This document shows, piece by piece, positions 7,633 to 16,930 of a stretch of 63,872 nucleotides of DNA. The stretch comes from Verrucomicrobiia bacterium (GTDB taxonomy: Bacteria > Verrucomicrobiota > Verrucomicrobiia > Limisphaerales > UBA11358): positions 1 to 63,872 of the forward strand of contig JARLJW010000060.1 of NCBI GenBank assembly GCA_031290985.1, read 5' to 3'. Below the pieces are notes generated by a model that saw nothing but the letters and a program-made list of their open reading frames with translations, had not been told where the DNA came from and made no database searches. Position numbers and translations under genes: made by a program. Within the stretch, counting starts at the first letter, position 1; every line of letters starts with the position of its first letter.

Positions 7633-9060
7633 TTAGCACACCCGCGCCACTTCCAACCCCAGAAGTTTACCCAGCTTGTCAATCTTCCCGGCGATATGCC
7701 CCACGCCCACCGCGCAATGATGCGCCGGGCCGTGCGCGTTCCAATCGTTCACAAACTTCCGCGCACCGATGGGGAAACGATACCGGCTGTTCGTGTTCCC
7801 GATCTCCAAAATCGGACCCGGCACCGATTCGCCCTCCGCCACCAGCAGTTTGATCTTTCCACCCGCCGCCTCCACCACCGAGAGCAGCGTCACCGCACCG
7901 TGCTTCACCGACATCTCCACCGACAACCCCCGGCCCACCTTGCCGTGATACACCTTCAGCGGACGCACCTTCGTCCGGCCCTGCGCAATCGCGATGTGCC
8001 CCGGGCCGTCATGGCCCATCAACACCACGTCATCCGCAAAATCCAGCGCGTAATATTCCGTGAACGAGCCGCCCACGCCAAACGTGTCCATGATCTTCAT
8101 CGCCTGCACGTTTTTCACCTCGTATTCGCCCGCGACCGGAATGCCGCGCGCCGTCAGCAGCGAATTGCCCAAAATGATCGAGCTGATCGCGTCCTCATTC
8201 TCGGCGTTGCCCGTGCCCATGTAATAATACGCCAGCGACCCCAGGTCGTGCTCCTTCACCAAGCGGTCGAGCGCCACGGAAGTCTTCGCCGCGCGCTCTA
8301 GTTCCGCCGGCGAACAATCCGCCTGCACCTCAAAAACTTTCCGGAACTTCGCCACGCGCTCCTTGACCAACTTCGCGCTCACCTCGCGCCGCAGTGCCGC
8401 CAGCTCATCCACCTCCACGATCTCCAGGTGGCCGCCGAACGTCGCGCATTGCAGCGTCGTGTCCGAATAAATATCCAGCATCCCGCCGTAATAATGGCCC
8501 ATCAAACCGAGGCGGTTATGGAACATCACATGCGCCACGCGCGCCGCCTCGATCCACGCATCCACCTCGTTCCAACAAATCGGATCATCGTGCAACATCC
8601 CCGTCACCTGATGGAAATCAATGCGCGCCCGGCTGAACACATTCGCAATCTCCGGCACCGGACACGCCGCGCACGACGCCAGCCAGTCCCCCGTCATCGC
8701 CGTCCGATCCCCCAGCGCATTAAATTTCGCGTAGTCGATCGCCGCCGCCGGCGACAGGTTCAAGATGATCACCGGCACCTTCGCCCGCTGCACCACCGGC
8801 AGCACCGTCGAAGACAAGGCGTAAGTCGTGACATGCAGGAAAATTACATCCACATCCGCCGCGCGGAATTTGTGCCCCGCCTCCAGCGCCTTCACCGGAT
8901 TATCAATGAGGCCCAGGTTCACCACCTCCACCCCCGGCCGCGCCAGTTTCTTTTCCACGACGCGCACATACCCTTCCAGGCGCGGCTTGAGCCCCTTGAA
9001 CTGCGCCCAATAAGTATCCAGCCCGATGCCAAACAATCCAACCCGCAGCTTACGTTTCAT
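7633..9060 (-). CDS. L-fucose/L-arabinose isomerase family protein
   Basis: The 475-residue product begins MKRKLRVGLFGIGLDTYWAQF, the Rossmann-like opening of the arabinose/fucose isomerase superfamily. It continues with VDVIFLHVTTYALSSTVLPV, a Glu- and His-bearing centre (MGTGNAENEDAISSIILGNSLL, IPVAGEYEVK) and a C-terminal GNTNSRYRF segment. Members interconvert aldoses and ketoses using a divalent metal. Its length is close to L-arabinose isomerase (about 500), but the exact sugar cannot be assigned. An RbsD/FucU-type mutarotase gene lies just upstream on the same strand (137 bases), consistent with a small sugar-utilisation unit. The ATG at 9060 gives the full Rossmann start. Confidence 0.82.
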   Translation of the reverse strand: MKRKLRVGLFGIGLDTYWAQFKGLKPRLEGYVRVVEKKLARPGVEVVNLGLIDNPVKALEAGHKFRAADVDVIFLHVTTYALSSTVLPVVQRAKVPVIILNLSPAAAIDYAKFNALGDRTAMTGDWLASCAACPVPEIANVFSRARIDFHQVTGMLHDDPICWNEVDAWIEAARVAHVMFHNRLGLMGHYYGGMLDIYSDTTLQCATFGGHLEIVEVDELAALRREVSAKLVKERVAKFRKVFEVQADCSPAELERAAKTSVALDRLVKEHDLGSLAYYYMGTGNAENEDAISSIILGNSLLTARGIPVAGEYEVKNVQAMKIMDTFGVGGSFTEYYALDFADDVVLMGHDGPGHIAIAQGRTKVRPLKVYHGKVGRGLSVEMSVKHGAVTLLSVVEAAGGKIKLLVAEGESVPGPILEIGNTNSRYRFPIGARKFVNDWNAHGPAHHCAVGVGHIAGKIDKLGKLLGLEVARVC

Positions 9061-9082
9061 ATGTTTTTTTTAAAGCTCCGAT

Positions 9083-9177
9083 AAACGCAGAGACGCTGAG
9101 AACGCAGAGAAAAAATGATATTGGCCATGACACAGTCATCTCTGCGAATCTCTGCGTTCTCCGCGCCTCTGCGTTTC
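9083..9177. repeat. Imperfect long inverted repeat (CTCTGCG type)
   Basis: The left arm around 9083-9110 contains AACGCAGAGACGCTGAG. The right arm around 9140-9177 contains CTCTGCGTTCTC and CTCTGCGTTT. The two arms are largely self-complementary around a short centre near 9112-9138 and could form a long hairpin between the mutarotase and isomerase genes. No coding potential is evident. Confidence 0.7.
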
Positions 9178-9197
9178 TCCGCCCGACCGTCATTTCC

Positions 9198-9587
9198 TCA
9201 TCCCGAGATGAGGATCGTATTCGCATACTGCACCATGTCTCCCGTGCGGATCAGGCCGATGGCCTGCGGCACGCGCTTCTTGAATTCCACATGCGGCTCA
9301 TACTTCGTCGGCACCCCTTCCAGGGCCACCGCAAATTTCGCGCGCGTCGTCGGCGAGTTGTTTTTCAAAAATTCCTCCGCCTGATACGCCTGGGTGAAAT
9401 TGTGATTCTGCCGCACCGCCGCGATGAGCTGCAGCACCGTCGGCAGATTGTCCACCACCGAGACGTCCACCGTCTCGATCATCGGCCAGAACGGAAAACC
9501 GCGGTCCGCGATCACCACCGCGTTGGTATGGCGGATCCGGGCCAGCAAAGAAAGGAGTTGAGGATTCAGAATGCCGTGATTGATCAT
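9198..9587 (-). CDS. RbsD/FucU family sugar mutarotase
   Basis: This 129-residue protein matches the RbsD/FucU fold: MINHGILNPQLLSLLARIRH at the start with the conserved His near residue 20, then VIADRGFPFWP, and an ending MVQYANTILISG, close to the usual family C-terminus. These enzymes speed interconversion of anomeric or pyranose/furanose forms of ribose, fucose and related sugars, feeding the aldose isomerase encoded next. Which sugar is used is not clear. The ATG at 9587 precedes the family's usual first residues, so the start is secure. Confidence 0.88.
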   Translation of the reverse strand: MINHGILNPQLLSLLARIRHTNAVVIADRGFPFWPMIETVDVSVVDNLPTVLQLIAAVRQNHNFTQAYQAEEFLKNNSPTTRAKFAVALEGVPTKYEPHVEFKKRVPQAIGLIRTGDMVQYANTILISG

Positions 9588-9931
9588 AGAACCTGCAATC
9601 TACCGCCCCCCACCGCCCCCGCCAAGCCGGAAACGACTTTAACCACGGATGGACACAGATAAACACGGATAAAAACCGAGGGTGGACAAAACCAAGCGGA
9701 AGGCGAAAAGGGAAAATCGAAACATTCAACATTCGACATTCAACGCCCAATGTCGAAGGGCCAGCATTTGGTAAACCGCATGGACAACTACAGATGTACG
9801 CGGATGAAAAGCACATAATGGCCAACCACACACGGACAACAATGTGGCCGTTTACCAACCCGGCAGGGCGCGTCGCCCTGCCTTTCCCCATCTGCCCATC
9901 TGTGGCTGAACCACTATGGTTTTATTCACCT
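9588..9931. other. Intergenic region with repeat fragments
   Basis: No gene is visible in these 344 bases. They contain a CCACGGATGGACACAGAT-type repeat at 9641-9670 that is almost identical to one near 45728. They also contain a perfect 9-base-stem hairpin at 9732-9757 (TTCGACATT, 8-base loop, AATGTCGAA) and further short direct repeats of ACATTC. Confidence 0.7.
9641..9670 (+). repeat. Dispersed ACGGATGGACACAGAT repeat
   Basis: This 30-base unit matches the left arm of the inverted-repeat element at 45728-45757 with one difference (29 of 30 bases). It sits in non-coding sequence upstream of the mutarotase gene. No matching right arm is apparent here, so it looks like a partial copy of the element. 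Confidence 0.75.
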
Positions 9932-11083
9932 TTATTGCGCCGGGGGGTATTGGGCGATGATATTGGTCGCCGCACCGGAGGTGATTATGTATTGCTGTCC
10001 GGCAGAAATATTTGCGCCAGAAATCGTGATGACGGTGGGGTTGCTGCCTAAATTTACGGTGCCAATCACCGTCGGGTTGCCATTGGCATCAATCGCCCAG
10101 ACGGTCAACGGGGACACGCCGGCAGAAAGCGTGCTCGGATCGATCATGGCCAGAATATTTTGATCCCACTGCAACATGGAGATGCTGCCGTCGGTATTGT
10201 TGCCCGTGCCGGGGTCCGGGTTCGAATTGGCGGCGGAATCTGCCGCCGTGCCGCTGCCGTCCTGGGCGGCGAACAGGGAGGCGGTGAGAGGTGACTGCGC
10301 CGCGGTGTCGGTGGTTGACGCGGCCAAATCGACAAAGGTCACCTGCGGTTCGGCGGGCTGGGTGGAGGTGTTGGCCGCCGGGGCGGACGCAGTTTTTTGG
10401 CTCCAGCCAAGCTGGCGGGCCACGGTGAGCAACAAGGCCTGCTGCATCAAGGGCGACAGCTTCAGGTGGGCAAACCGGGCGTCGGCGTTCGGGGGAACAA
10501 GTTTCAGACCGGCCGGCTCCACCGGTGGCGGTTGGGGCATTTTGGCCAGTTGGGCTTCGAGCCGGGTGATTCGCTGCCGCAGTTCCGAAGTCTGTTTGAT
10601 CGCGGCCAGCGTATTTTGCGCCGCGAGATCCGGATTATTGGAATGCACAGGGGCGGGCACGGGGGCCATCCCCAATACTGGCGGGAACGGACGGGCAAAA
10701 TGGGTGCCGGTTTCCCGGGTCAGGGAGACGGTCGCCGGTGCCGGTGGGCGGGGAAAAACCACCTGGAGCACCACCAGCGCGGCCAAACAGCCAGCGACGG
10801 CCCAACCATTGGCGATCCATTTCCAACCGGCCAGTGAGCGCCAGGACGACCAGCGCGTCTCCCGGGCAACCGCGGACTCGATATTTTGCCAGGCCGCCCG
10901 CGGGGCGGACTGGTGGGGCGCGCTCGCGGCGAGGGCAACGAGCCCCTCCTCCAGTTCGCGGACCAAGGTGCGCAGTTCGGCGGACTGGGCCAGACAGGCC
11001 TCAAACTGCCGGCGTTCCGCCGGATTGAGCTGGCCGAACACATACTTTTCAACTTGGTCGTGGGACCAATCATCGTCAGCCAT
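9932..11083 (-). CDS. Anti-sigma factor with RskA-like C-terminal domain
   Basis: The protein has 383 residues. Residues 1-85 form a cytoplasmic zinc-less anti-sigma-like domain (DDWSHDQVEKYVFGQLNPAERRQ). One membrane helix follows (about 95-117, GWAVAGCLAALVVLQVVF). A long periplasmic region comes next, with a short coiled-coil (TSELRQRITRLEAQLAKM) and an Ala/Thr-rich linker. The C-terminal 85 residues resemble the RskA domain (SMLQWDQNILAMID, LTVWAIDANGNPTVIGTV). The start at 11083 overlaps the ECF sigma stop by 8 bases; a longer frame to 11182 would lie deep inside the sigma gene. It should hold the sigma factor at the membrane until an envelope signal triggers its release. Confidence 0.82.
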   Translation of the reverse strand: MADDDWSHDQVEKYVFGQLNPAERRQFEACLAQSAELRTLVRELEEGLVALAASAPHQSAPRAAWQNIESAVARETRWSSWRSLAGWKWIANGWAVAGCLAALVVLQVVFPRPPAPATVSLTRETGTHFARPFPPVLGMAPVPAPVHSNNPDLAAQNTLAAIKQTSELRQRITRLEAQLAKMPQPPPVEPAGLKLVPPNADARFAHLKLSPLMQQALLLTVARQLGWSQKTASAPAANTSTQPAEPQVTFVDLAASTTDTAAQSPLTASLFAAQDGSGTAADSAANSNPDPGTGNNTDGSISMLQWDQNILAMIDPSTLSAGVSPLTVWAIDANGNPTVIGTVNLGSNPTVITISGANISAGQQYIITSGAATNIIAQYPPAQ

Positions 11084-11678
11084 AATAGTCCTCCATGGTT
11101 TTCCGCAAGGCCAGCAGGCCGCGGCGGATCCGGGCCTTGACCGTGCCGAGCGCTTCGCCCTGGGCACGGGCGATCTCCTCATGCGTCCAGCCGCGAAAAA
11201 AGGCGAGCTGCAACGCGCGGCTCTGCAGCTCCGGCAGGTTGTTCAGGGCGGCGCGGCAGGCGCCGGATAATTCATCTGCTTCAAGCCGGTGCGCGGCATT
11301 GATCTCCTCGACTTCGAGCGAGGCCACTTCCTGCCCGTACGCGGAATAAGCGGAGTTGCGGCGCGAACGGGCGCGCAATTTATCCAGCGCCAGCCCCCGG
11401 GCCAGCATCAGCAGCCACGAGGTGGCCGAGGAGCGTCCGGCATCAAATTCGCCGGCCCGGCGCCACAGCCGCAGGAACGTGTCCTGCAAAACTTCCTGGG
11501 CTTCGGCGGAATTGCCGAGCATGCGCAACAAAAAAGAATACACCAAGTCCCCCCGCCGCCGGTAAAGGATGGCGAGGGCCTGCTGATCCTGGCCGGCAAT
11601 GGCCTCGAGCAGGCGCGCATCTTCGCGCGCCTCCACGTTGTCCAGCGTAGCGCCGGCCTTCTTCTCGGGTGAGAGCAT
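11076..11678 (-). CDS. ECF-type RNA polymerase sigma factor
   Basis: The 200-residue protein has sigma region 2 (DQQALAILYRRRGDLVYSFL, SAEAQEVLQDTFLRLW and SATSWLLMLARGLALDKLR) and region 4 (LNNLPELQSRALQLAFFRG followed by THEEIARAQGEALGTVKARI). This is the ECF41/SigK-like layout found with RskA-type anti-sigma factors. The ATG at 11678 (MLSPEKK) gives a normal ECF length. The frame extends to 11846 but would add unlikely sequence. The stop overlaps the anti-sigma start, showing coupling. Target genes are unknown; no neighbouring regulon is obvious. Confidence 0.9.
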   Translation of the reverse strand: MLSPEKKAGATLDNVEAREDARLLEAIAGQDQQALAILYRRRGDLVYSFLLRMLGNSAEAQEVLQDTFLRLWRRAGEFDAGRSSATSWLLMLARGLALDKLRARSRRNSAYSAYGQEVASLEVEEINAAHRLEADELSGACRAALNNLPELQSRALQLAFFRGWTHEEIARAQGEALGTVKARIRRGLLALRKTMEDYYG

Positions 11679-11829
11679 CAAGTAGTCGTCATTCCACGCC
11701 GTCCGCTGCTTGAGGCTGGAACACCACCTATCGTATCCGTCAACCGTCCGGTTTTGGATGCAAAAATATATGGGTTCAGAGCTGCCGGTGCCGGGAACGC
11801 CAAAAACTGCCGGCGGTCGGCGGGGTGGC

Positions 11830-12867
11830 TTATTCGCAGGCATCACCGGCCCGGGTCAGGGTCAGGTCAAAGTTAAGCATCGGGACGTGGTCGCCGAGCA
11901 CTACGGTGGCCTCGCGCATGGCCGGATGGATTTCGGCAACGACACCGGCCGGGGCATGGTGGCGGATGACATCCTCCTGGCTGGCTTTGATCTGGCCGGC
12001 GATTTCGGCCAACTGGAGGTAGCGGCGGCGATAAAGCTGGCGTTTATTGGCCCGGATGGTGGACAGCTCCCGCGGTATAAAATGGGATGGCACATCAAAC
12101 ATGCCATCGGCAGCCAGCCGTCCGCCCGCTTCCAACCACCAGGAATCATAACTGGCCGCAAGCTGTTTCCGCTTCTGCCAGTGCTGGTAGATGTGATTGG
12201 CATCACTGACCGCCCGGATGCGGGTGACCCCCCAGGCATCGGCAAGTTCTTGCAACGCAAATAAAAGCAGCGCCTTGGGTCGTACGCCGTGCAGCCCCCG
12301 CGTGATATCAATGACGAGGTCCTTGGCATTCGCAGCTTTATTGCCCTGCAAGCCGCCAATGAATAACTCCCGTGGTTCCGCCGCGAACTGCGTGACGGAA
12401 AACGTGAGGCTAAACAGCCTCGTGCCGGCCTCCAAGTTCACGAGGCTGATCGCCAAATCCCCCTCCTTTTGGCATTGGCTGCGGCTTAAGCGCAGGCCCA
12501 AGGTCCCCACCCCGGCCAGCGGCACGGTGGCCAGGAGCCGGCCAGGTGTGTCGTATATCTCATCAACGACCTCTGCAGGCAGGTAATTCGCGATAAAAAG
12601 GTAATGCTGTTCGAGTGCTTGCAGTCGTTGACGGGTGCTTAACGTGCGGTTGAGATACGGGTGCTGGAGTTTTTGAAAGAGATGGGGATGGCGCCACGCC
12701 AAACCATCCAGTCCAGGACGTTGCAGGAGGTTGAACCACTGCCGGGTCGCGCGGAAAAAAAACAGCCCACGCAGGCAATGTTTCAAACGCTTGAACGACG
12801 ATCCGGGTTTATGCCAAGGATGGATAAGTGACGCGGTTGTCACCATGATTTTGATGGTATTGATCAC
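11830..12867 (-). CDS. DUF535 (VirK/YbjX-type) family protein
   Basis: The 345-residue protein resembles DUF535: HPYLNRTLSTRQRLQALEQHYLF near residue 70, then LFIGGLQGNKAANAKDLVIDITRGLHGVRPKALLLFALQELADAWGV, RAVSDANHIYQ and YDSWWLEAGG, which are the conserved blocks of VirK/YbjX. The family is linked in enterobacteria to antimicrobial-peptide resistance and virulence, but its biochemical role is not established. No signal peptide is visible. It lies 151 bases upstream of the ECF sigma gene on the same strand. Its base composition appears a little lower in GC than the neighbours. The ATG at 12867 may be slightly too early. Confidence 0.78.
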   Translation of the reverse strand: MINTIKIMVTTASLIHPWHKPGSSFKRLKHCLRGLFFFRATRQWFNLLQRPGLDGLAWRHPHLFQKLQHPYLNRTLSTRQRLQALEQHYLFIANYLPAEVVDEIYDTPGRLLATVPLAGVGTLGLRLSRSQCQKEGDLAISLVNLEAGTRLFSLTFSVTQFAAEPRELFIGGLQGNKAANAKDLVIDITRGLHGVRPKALLLFALQELADAWGVTRIRAVSDANHIYQHWQKRKQLAASYDSWWLEAGGRLAADGMFDVPSHFIPRELSTIRANKRQLYRRRYLQLAEIAGQIKASQEDVIRHHAPAGVVAEIHPAMREATVVLGDHVPMLNFDLTLTRAGDACE

Positions 12868-13325
12868 GGATAAAAAAAGTAAGGCGTCTTATGAAGCGGC
12901 CGCTGGGGAAGGGTTTAAGGGGCTCGCAATGCCCGGAAGCAGCGTCAGATCATTTATGGGCATAAGATATTTATCAGTTTATTTGCATCCTTGGGCCAGC
13001 CGGCCGCTCCCAGGACGCATTTCATAAATCCATCCGCCGAAGCGGCGGTTTTGGATGCATGGATGTAAATAAATTTGCGCCGGGCGGGTCGCCGATCCGC
13101 TGGCGGGGCGGGAGAACCAGAGTTGCTGACCGGTCACGCTGCCCGGAAGACCAGCGGCGTGGAAGCAACCCAAACCATCCCCTCTTCGGCTCCGGTCACT
13201 CGTCACCTGCCACGGGCGGCGGCGGTTAAAAACCATCAATTTTTCAAAATCCCATTTTTGGTTGACACCTTGATTCCATTGGCAAAAACTACGCCAGCAT
13301 TCTAACAAGGCGGTCTCGTGAAAAT
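12868..13325. other. Intergenic region between divergent genes
   Basis: No gene is visible in these 458 bases. They separate a minus-strand DUF535 gene from a plus-strand exported propeller gene, so both promoters should lie here. A short GC-rich hairpin (CCGCC, loop, GGCGG, then TTTT) occurs at about 13032-13050. A TCACTCGTCACCTGCCAC-type string near 13195-13212 resembles sequence in the right-edge repeat. Confidence 0.6.
13262..13290 (+). promoter_or_regulatory. Candidate sigma-70 promoter of exported propeller gene
   Basis: A perfect -35 hexamer TTGACA is at 13262-13267. With a 17-base spacer the -10 would be AAAACT at 13285-13290, only three of six matches. It lies about 36 bases upstream of the ATG at 13326. 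The -35 is convincing, the -10 weak. Confidence 0.35.
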
Positions 13326-15740
13326 ATGAAACTATTTTCAACTTCCGGGTTTTTGGCCTTATTCGCGGTTGCCTGCGCGCTCACTGCCTTTCCCTGCGCG
13401 GCGGCTCCCGGCGATGAACATTGGGATCCCCAGTTCAACTGGCCCGGAACCACGAACGCCATCTTCGCCATCGCCGTGGATGGCCAAAAAATTTACGCGG
13501 GCGGCAACATCACCTCCGGCACCCTGACCAATGCGCCGCTGGAAGTCTGGGACGGTTATCAATGGTCCACGATGGGTGTCTTCAATTTTGGCACCTCCCT
13601 CGCCACCGCCACCATCGACGACCTTGCGGTGTTCGGCGGCAAGGTCTACGTGGCGGGCGCTTTCACCAATATCAACGGGGCCGCCATTCGCAGCCTCGCC
13701 GTCTGGGACGGCGCCACTTGGAACAGCGCCGGTTTGACGGGCACCACCCTGTCGCTGGCGGTCGCTGGCAACAACCTTTACGCCGCCGGGGCGTTCACGA
13801 ACGTCGATGCCGGCGGCGTCATGATGACCAACGTCGGCTACTTCGATGGCAGCGCGTGGCACGCCTTGGGCAGTGGTGTCGGCACGCCGGGCTCCGGCAA
13901 CGCCAAGACCATTGCCGTCAAGAATGGCCTGGTTTATGCCGGCGGTATTTTCACCAACTGCGGCGCCGTGATCGCCACCAACCTCGCCGTTTGGAACGGT
14001 TCCACCTGGTCGGCGGTCGGCGGCGGAGTCGGCGGACCGTTCACTGCGGTCTATTGCCTGGCGTTCAACGGCAACGATCTCTACGCCGGCGGCTCCTTCG
14101 CCTCGGCCGGCGCCACGACGGCCACCAACCTCGCCCGCTGGGACGGCACCAACTGGTTCGCCGTTGGCGGCGGTCTGAACAGCGCCTCGGGCAGCCAGGT
14201 CACCGGCCTCGGCGTTCTGAATGGTTCCGTGCTCGCGGCGGGCACCTTTACCAACGCCGGCGGCATCAAGGTCACGAACTTCGCGTCTTGGGACGGCTCC
14301 GCCTGGTCCGGCGCCGCCGGCATCAGCGCCAATGGCTATCGCGTTACCACCAGCGGCAACCTCGCCTACGTGGGCGGAAATTTTCTCCTGGCCGGCAACA
14401 AATTGATGAACGGCATCGCCGCCTGGGACGGTACCACTTGGAGCCCCATCGGCACCCCCGGACAGATCAACGGGGTGAACAGCTCCGTGCGGGCCCTGGC
14501 CGGCGACGGCACCAATGCCTACGCCGGCGGGCCGTTCAACTGGGTGGGCCAGACGAATGTGAATTCCGTCGCCCGCTTTGATGGCAGCAACTGGTATCCC
14601 TTGGGCAATGGCATCACCAGCAGCGGCGCGTCCGTCAACTGCCTCGCCGTCTCCAACAACAATGTCTATGTCGGCGGCTCCTTCTCCAGCGCCGGGGGCG
14701 TGAGCGTGGCGAACATCGCCCGCTGGGATGGCTCCGGTTGGTCCGCCCTCGGCACCCCCGGCGGATTCATCTCCGCCATCATGGTCCGCCCCGAAGGCGT
14801 CTATGCCACCGGCGCGCCGTTCTTCAATCTCGGCCCCAATTACGCTTCGCCGTTCTTGTTGCGCTGGGACGGCTCCGCCTGGCAGGGCGTCCTGAATTAT
14901 CCGATGTACACCGACACCGCGTTTTATTTAAACGATGCCAACATCGGCATGTCTTCCGTCGCCGTCATCGGCACGAATATCTTTGTGGGCGGGCACTTCA
15001 TCGTCGGCCAGTATGCGAACACCAATAATTTCACCGGCTACACCAGTTGCAGCAACATCCTGCGCTTTAACGGCAGCGAAGTTCGCACCATGGGCATCGG
15101 CCTGAACAACATCGTCACCGCCATGGCCGTCCTCAACAGCAATCTCTACGTCATCGGCACCTTCACCAACGCCGGCGGCGTGGCGGCCAGCAAGATCGCC
15201 ATGTGGAACGGCGGCTATTGGACCAATGTGGGCAGCGGACTCGTCGGCAGTGGCAGCCTCACCGCGCTGGCGGTCGTGGGCAACAACCTGTACGTCGGCG
15301 GCAGCGCTGCGGTCACCAACCTCGGCGGCGTCACCGTCAGCCACGTCGCCAAATGGGACGGCACCAACTGGTCCGCGCTCGGCAGCGGCACCACCTACCC
15401 CGGCTTGAACAGCGGCCCCGTCGGCGCGCTCGCCGCCGCCGGCAACGACCTGTACGTGGGCGGAACCTTCCGGCAGGCCGGCGGCCTCGGGGCGTTCAAC
15501 CTCGCCCGCTGGAACGACCAGAAAAATTTCTACACCCCGCAACTCAGCGCGCTCTACGCGACGAATAACACGCTCCGGATGCACCTCACCGGCGCAGGCG
15601 GCCAGACCAACCTCATCCTGGCCACCACCAATTTCACCGCCTGGACACCAGTCGCCACCAACACCAGCGGCATTTTCGATTTCACCGATACCAACGCCGC
15701 CTATCATTACCGCTATTACCGCGCGATGCTGGGACCGTAG
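13326..15740 (+). CDS. Exported protein with 14 beta-propeller-type repeats
   Basis: The 804-residue protein starts with a signal peptide (MKLFSTSGFLALFAVACAL, cleavage near CAAAPG). It then has about 14 repeats of roughly 50 residues, each with a strand pair of the form L/VYxGGxFTN and a W/FDGxxW turn. Fourteen units would fit two seven-bladed propellers or one large solenoid. The C-terminal 60 residues (NLILATTNFTAWTPVATN to YHYRYYRAMLGP) are the same kind of module found at the ends of three other exported proteins in this window. The protein is probably displayed on or released from the cell surface. Its function is unknown; ligand binding is a guess. Confidence 0.82.
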   Translation: MKLFSTSGFLALFAVACALTAFPCAAAPGDEHWDPQFNWPGTTNAIFAIAVDGQKIYAGGNITSGTLTNAPLEVWDGYQWSTMGVFNFGTSLATATIDDLAVFGGKVYVAGAFTNINGAAIRSLAVWDGATWNSAGLTGTTLSLAVAGNNLYAAGAFTNVDAGGVMMTNVGYFDGSAWHALGSGVGTPGSGNAKTIAVKNGLVYAGGIFTNCGAVIATNLAVWNGSTWSAVGGGVGGPFTAVYCLAFNGNDLYAGGSFASAGATTATNLARWDGTNWFAVGGGLNSASGSQVTGLGVLNGSVLAAGTFTNAGGIKVTNFASWDGSAWSGAAGISANGYRVTTSGNLAYVGGNFLLAGNKLMNGIAAWDGTTWSPIGTPGQINGVNSSVRALAGDGTNAYAGGPFNWVGQTNVNSVARFDGSNWYPLGNGITSSGASVNCLAVSNNNVYVGGSFSSAGGVSVANIARWDGSGWSALGTPGGFISAIMVRPEGVYATGAPFFNLGPNYASPFLLRWDGSAWQGVLNYPMYTDTAFYLNDANIGMSSVAVIGTNIFVGGHFIVGQYANTNNFTGYTSCSNILRFNGSEVRTMGIGLNNIVTAMAVLNSNLYVIGTFTNAGGVAASKIAMWNGGYWTNVGSGLVGSGSLTALAVVGNNLYVGGSAAVTNLGGVTVSHVAKWDGTNWSALGSGTTYPGLNSGPVGALAAAGNDLYVGGTFRQAGGLGAFNLARWNDQKNFYTPQLSALYATNNTLRMHLTGAGGQTNLILATTNFTAWTPVATNTSGIFDFTDTNAAYHYRYYRAMLGP

Positions 15741-15949
15741 CGGCGAGGGAGGCGATTAAAATACCTGTGGGATAGCGGGGCATTCGCCGGCGACTTGGAG
15801 CTGCTCTAGCCTCCCGGTCACGCTGTAGTTGGCGGAAGCAGATGGAGCTTTCACCCCGTCATTCGTTATTCGTCATTTCGTCGGGTCAATATTGAAATAA
15901 CATCTAATGAATCACTGCTCCGTGTGTCATAGTATTGCCGACCATTGCC

Positions 15950-16879
15950 GTGACGCACAAACTGCTCCTCCCCGGCCTCGCGCTCGTTTTGAGTGGCGTT
16001 GGCCATGCCGCCATCATTTATCCAACCGGCCCGGACGGCGGGCTGCTGATTGTCAGCCATGCCATCGGCGAGGTTCGTCCGGATGAACCTGTTTTTGGCG
16101 AATTGAGAAAGGCAGACGTGGTGGTGGCCAGTCCTCACCGGTTTTATAGCGCTGGAGTAACAGATTTGATTTCGGGCCACCTGCTGGACGTGCGAACGCC
16201 GGAAACCTGGTGGGAATATCCGATCATGCGGGGGACCAATCTGATCGGCACGGCAACCATGATGGAATCTGGTGCAAAAACCGGAGGGACATTGAAATTT
16301 GGCATTCTGAGTGTACCAGGCAACGCGGACAATCGCGACCGTGGCCAGGAAACGCTGGCCTTCCTGCGCGAGCTGAAAAATTGGCTGCAAGTCAAACAGC
16401 AGGATTACGAATTACGGATGTTAAACCTGCCAGGTCTTTCTTTTCAAGCCATCTGGCTGCATGCCAAAACCGACGATCTTATCATCCCGTTGCCTTGGTA
16501 TTCCAATCCCACAATTCATCCGTACCAGCCTTATTCAGAAAAGCAACTGGTCAAAATTTTACAGCCCGAGGCGAAGCGGGTCACCAAGATGCGGCAGAAA
16601 CTCCATGCCCAGGAAGAACATAACCAAGCTGCCTATGAACAGGCGATGATGGATTACGAGCAGGCGCACGGCAACAAATGCGGTTCGATTTCATGGCGGA
16701 GCATGAGTGGACCAACCCAGCCCGTGGAACCGTACGTCATAATTTGTCAATTGGGAGGATTCGCCAGCGAGTGCGGCATGCTCAACTACAAAGTTAAGAT
16801 TACGTACGCGAATCATTTCAATACGGTCAAGCGGGTCGAAGTTCTTGAAAAAGTGACGCCGCCAAACTCAGGGTCGTGA
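15950..16879 (+). CDS. Exported protein of unknown function
   Basis: The 309-residue product begins (GTG at 15950) with MTHKLLLPGLALVLSGVGHA, a clear signal peptide. A TTG at 15935 is an alternative start five codons upstream; neither has a strong ribosome binding site. The mature protein mixes beta and helical segments, with an acidic/basic helical part (about residues 200-240, EAKRVTKMRQKLHAQEEHNQ) and three cysteines near the C-terminus that may form disulfides. I recognise no domain. GC appears lower than in neighbouring genes, hinting at a different history. It follows the 14-repeat gene by about 200 bases and is probably transcribed separately. Confidence 0.6.
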   Translation: MTHKLLLPGLALVLSGVGHAAIIYPTGPDGGLLIVSHAIGEVRPDEPVFGELRKADVVVASPHRFYSAGVTDLISGHLLDVRTPETWWEYPIMRGTNLIGTATMMESGAKTGGTLKFGILSVPGNADNRDRGQETLAFLRELKNWLQVKQQDYELRMLNLPGLSFQAIWLHAKTDDLIIPLPWYSNPTIHPYQPYSEKQLVKILQPEAKRVTKMRQKLHAQEEHNQAAYEQAMMDYEQAHGNKCGSISWRSMSGPTQPVEPYVIICQLGGFASECGMLNYKVKITYANHFNTVKRVEVLEKVTPPNSGS

Positions 16880-16930
16880 CCGGGGACAGTGAGGAAACCG
16901 GCGGCCAGGACGATTGCCGGCCGCAGTTTT

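Noticed and set aside
13032..13050. CCGCC/GGCGG hairpin followed by TTTT as a terminator
   Set aside because: No plus-strand gene lies upstream that it could terminate, and the T-run is short.
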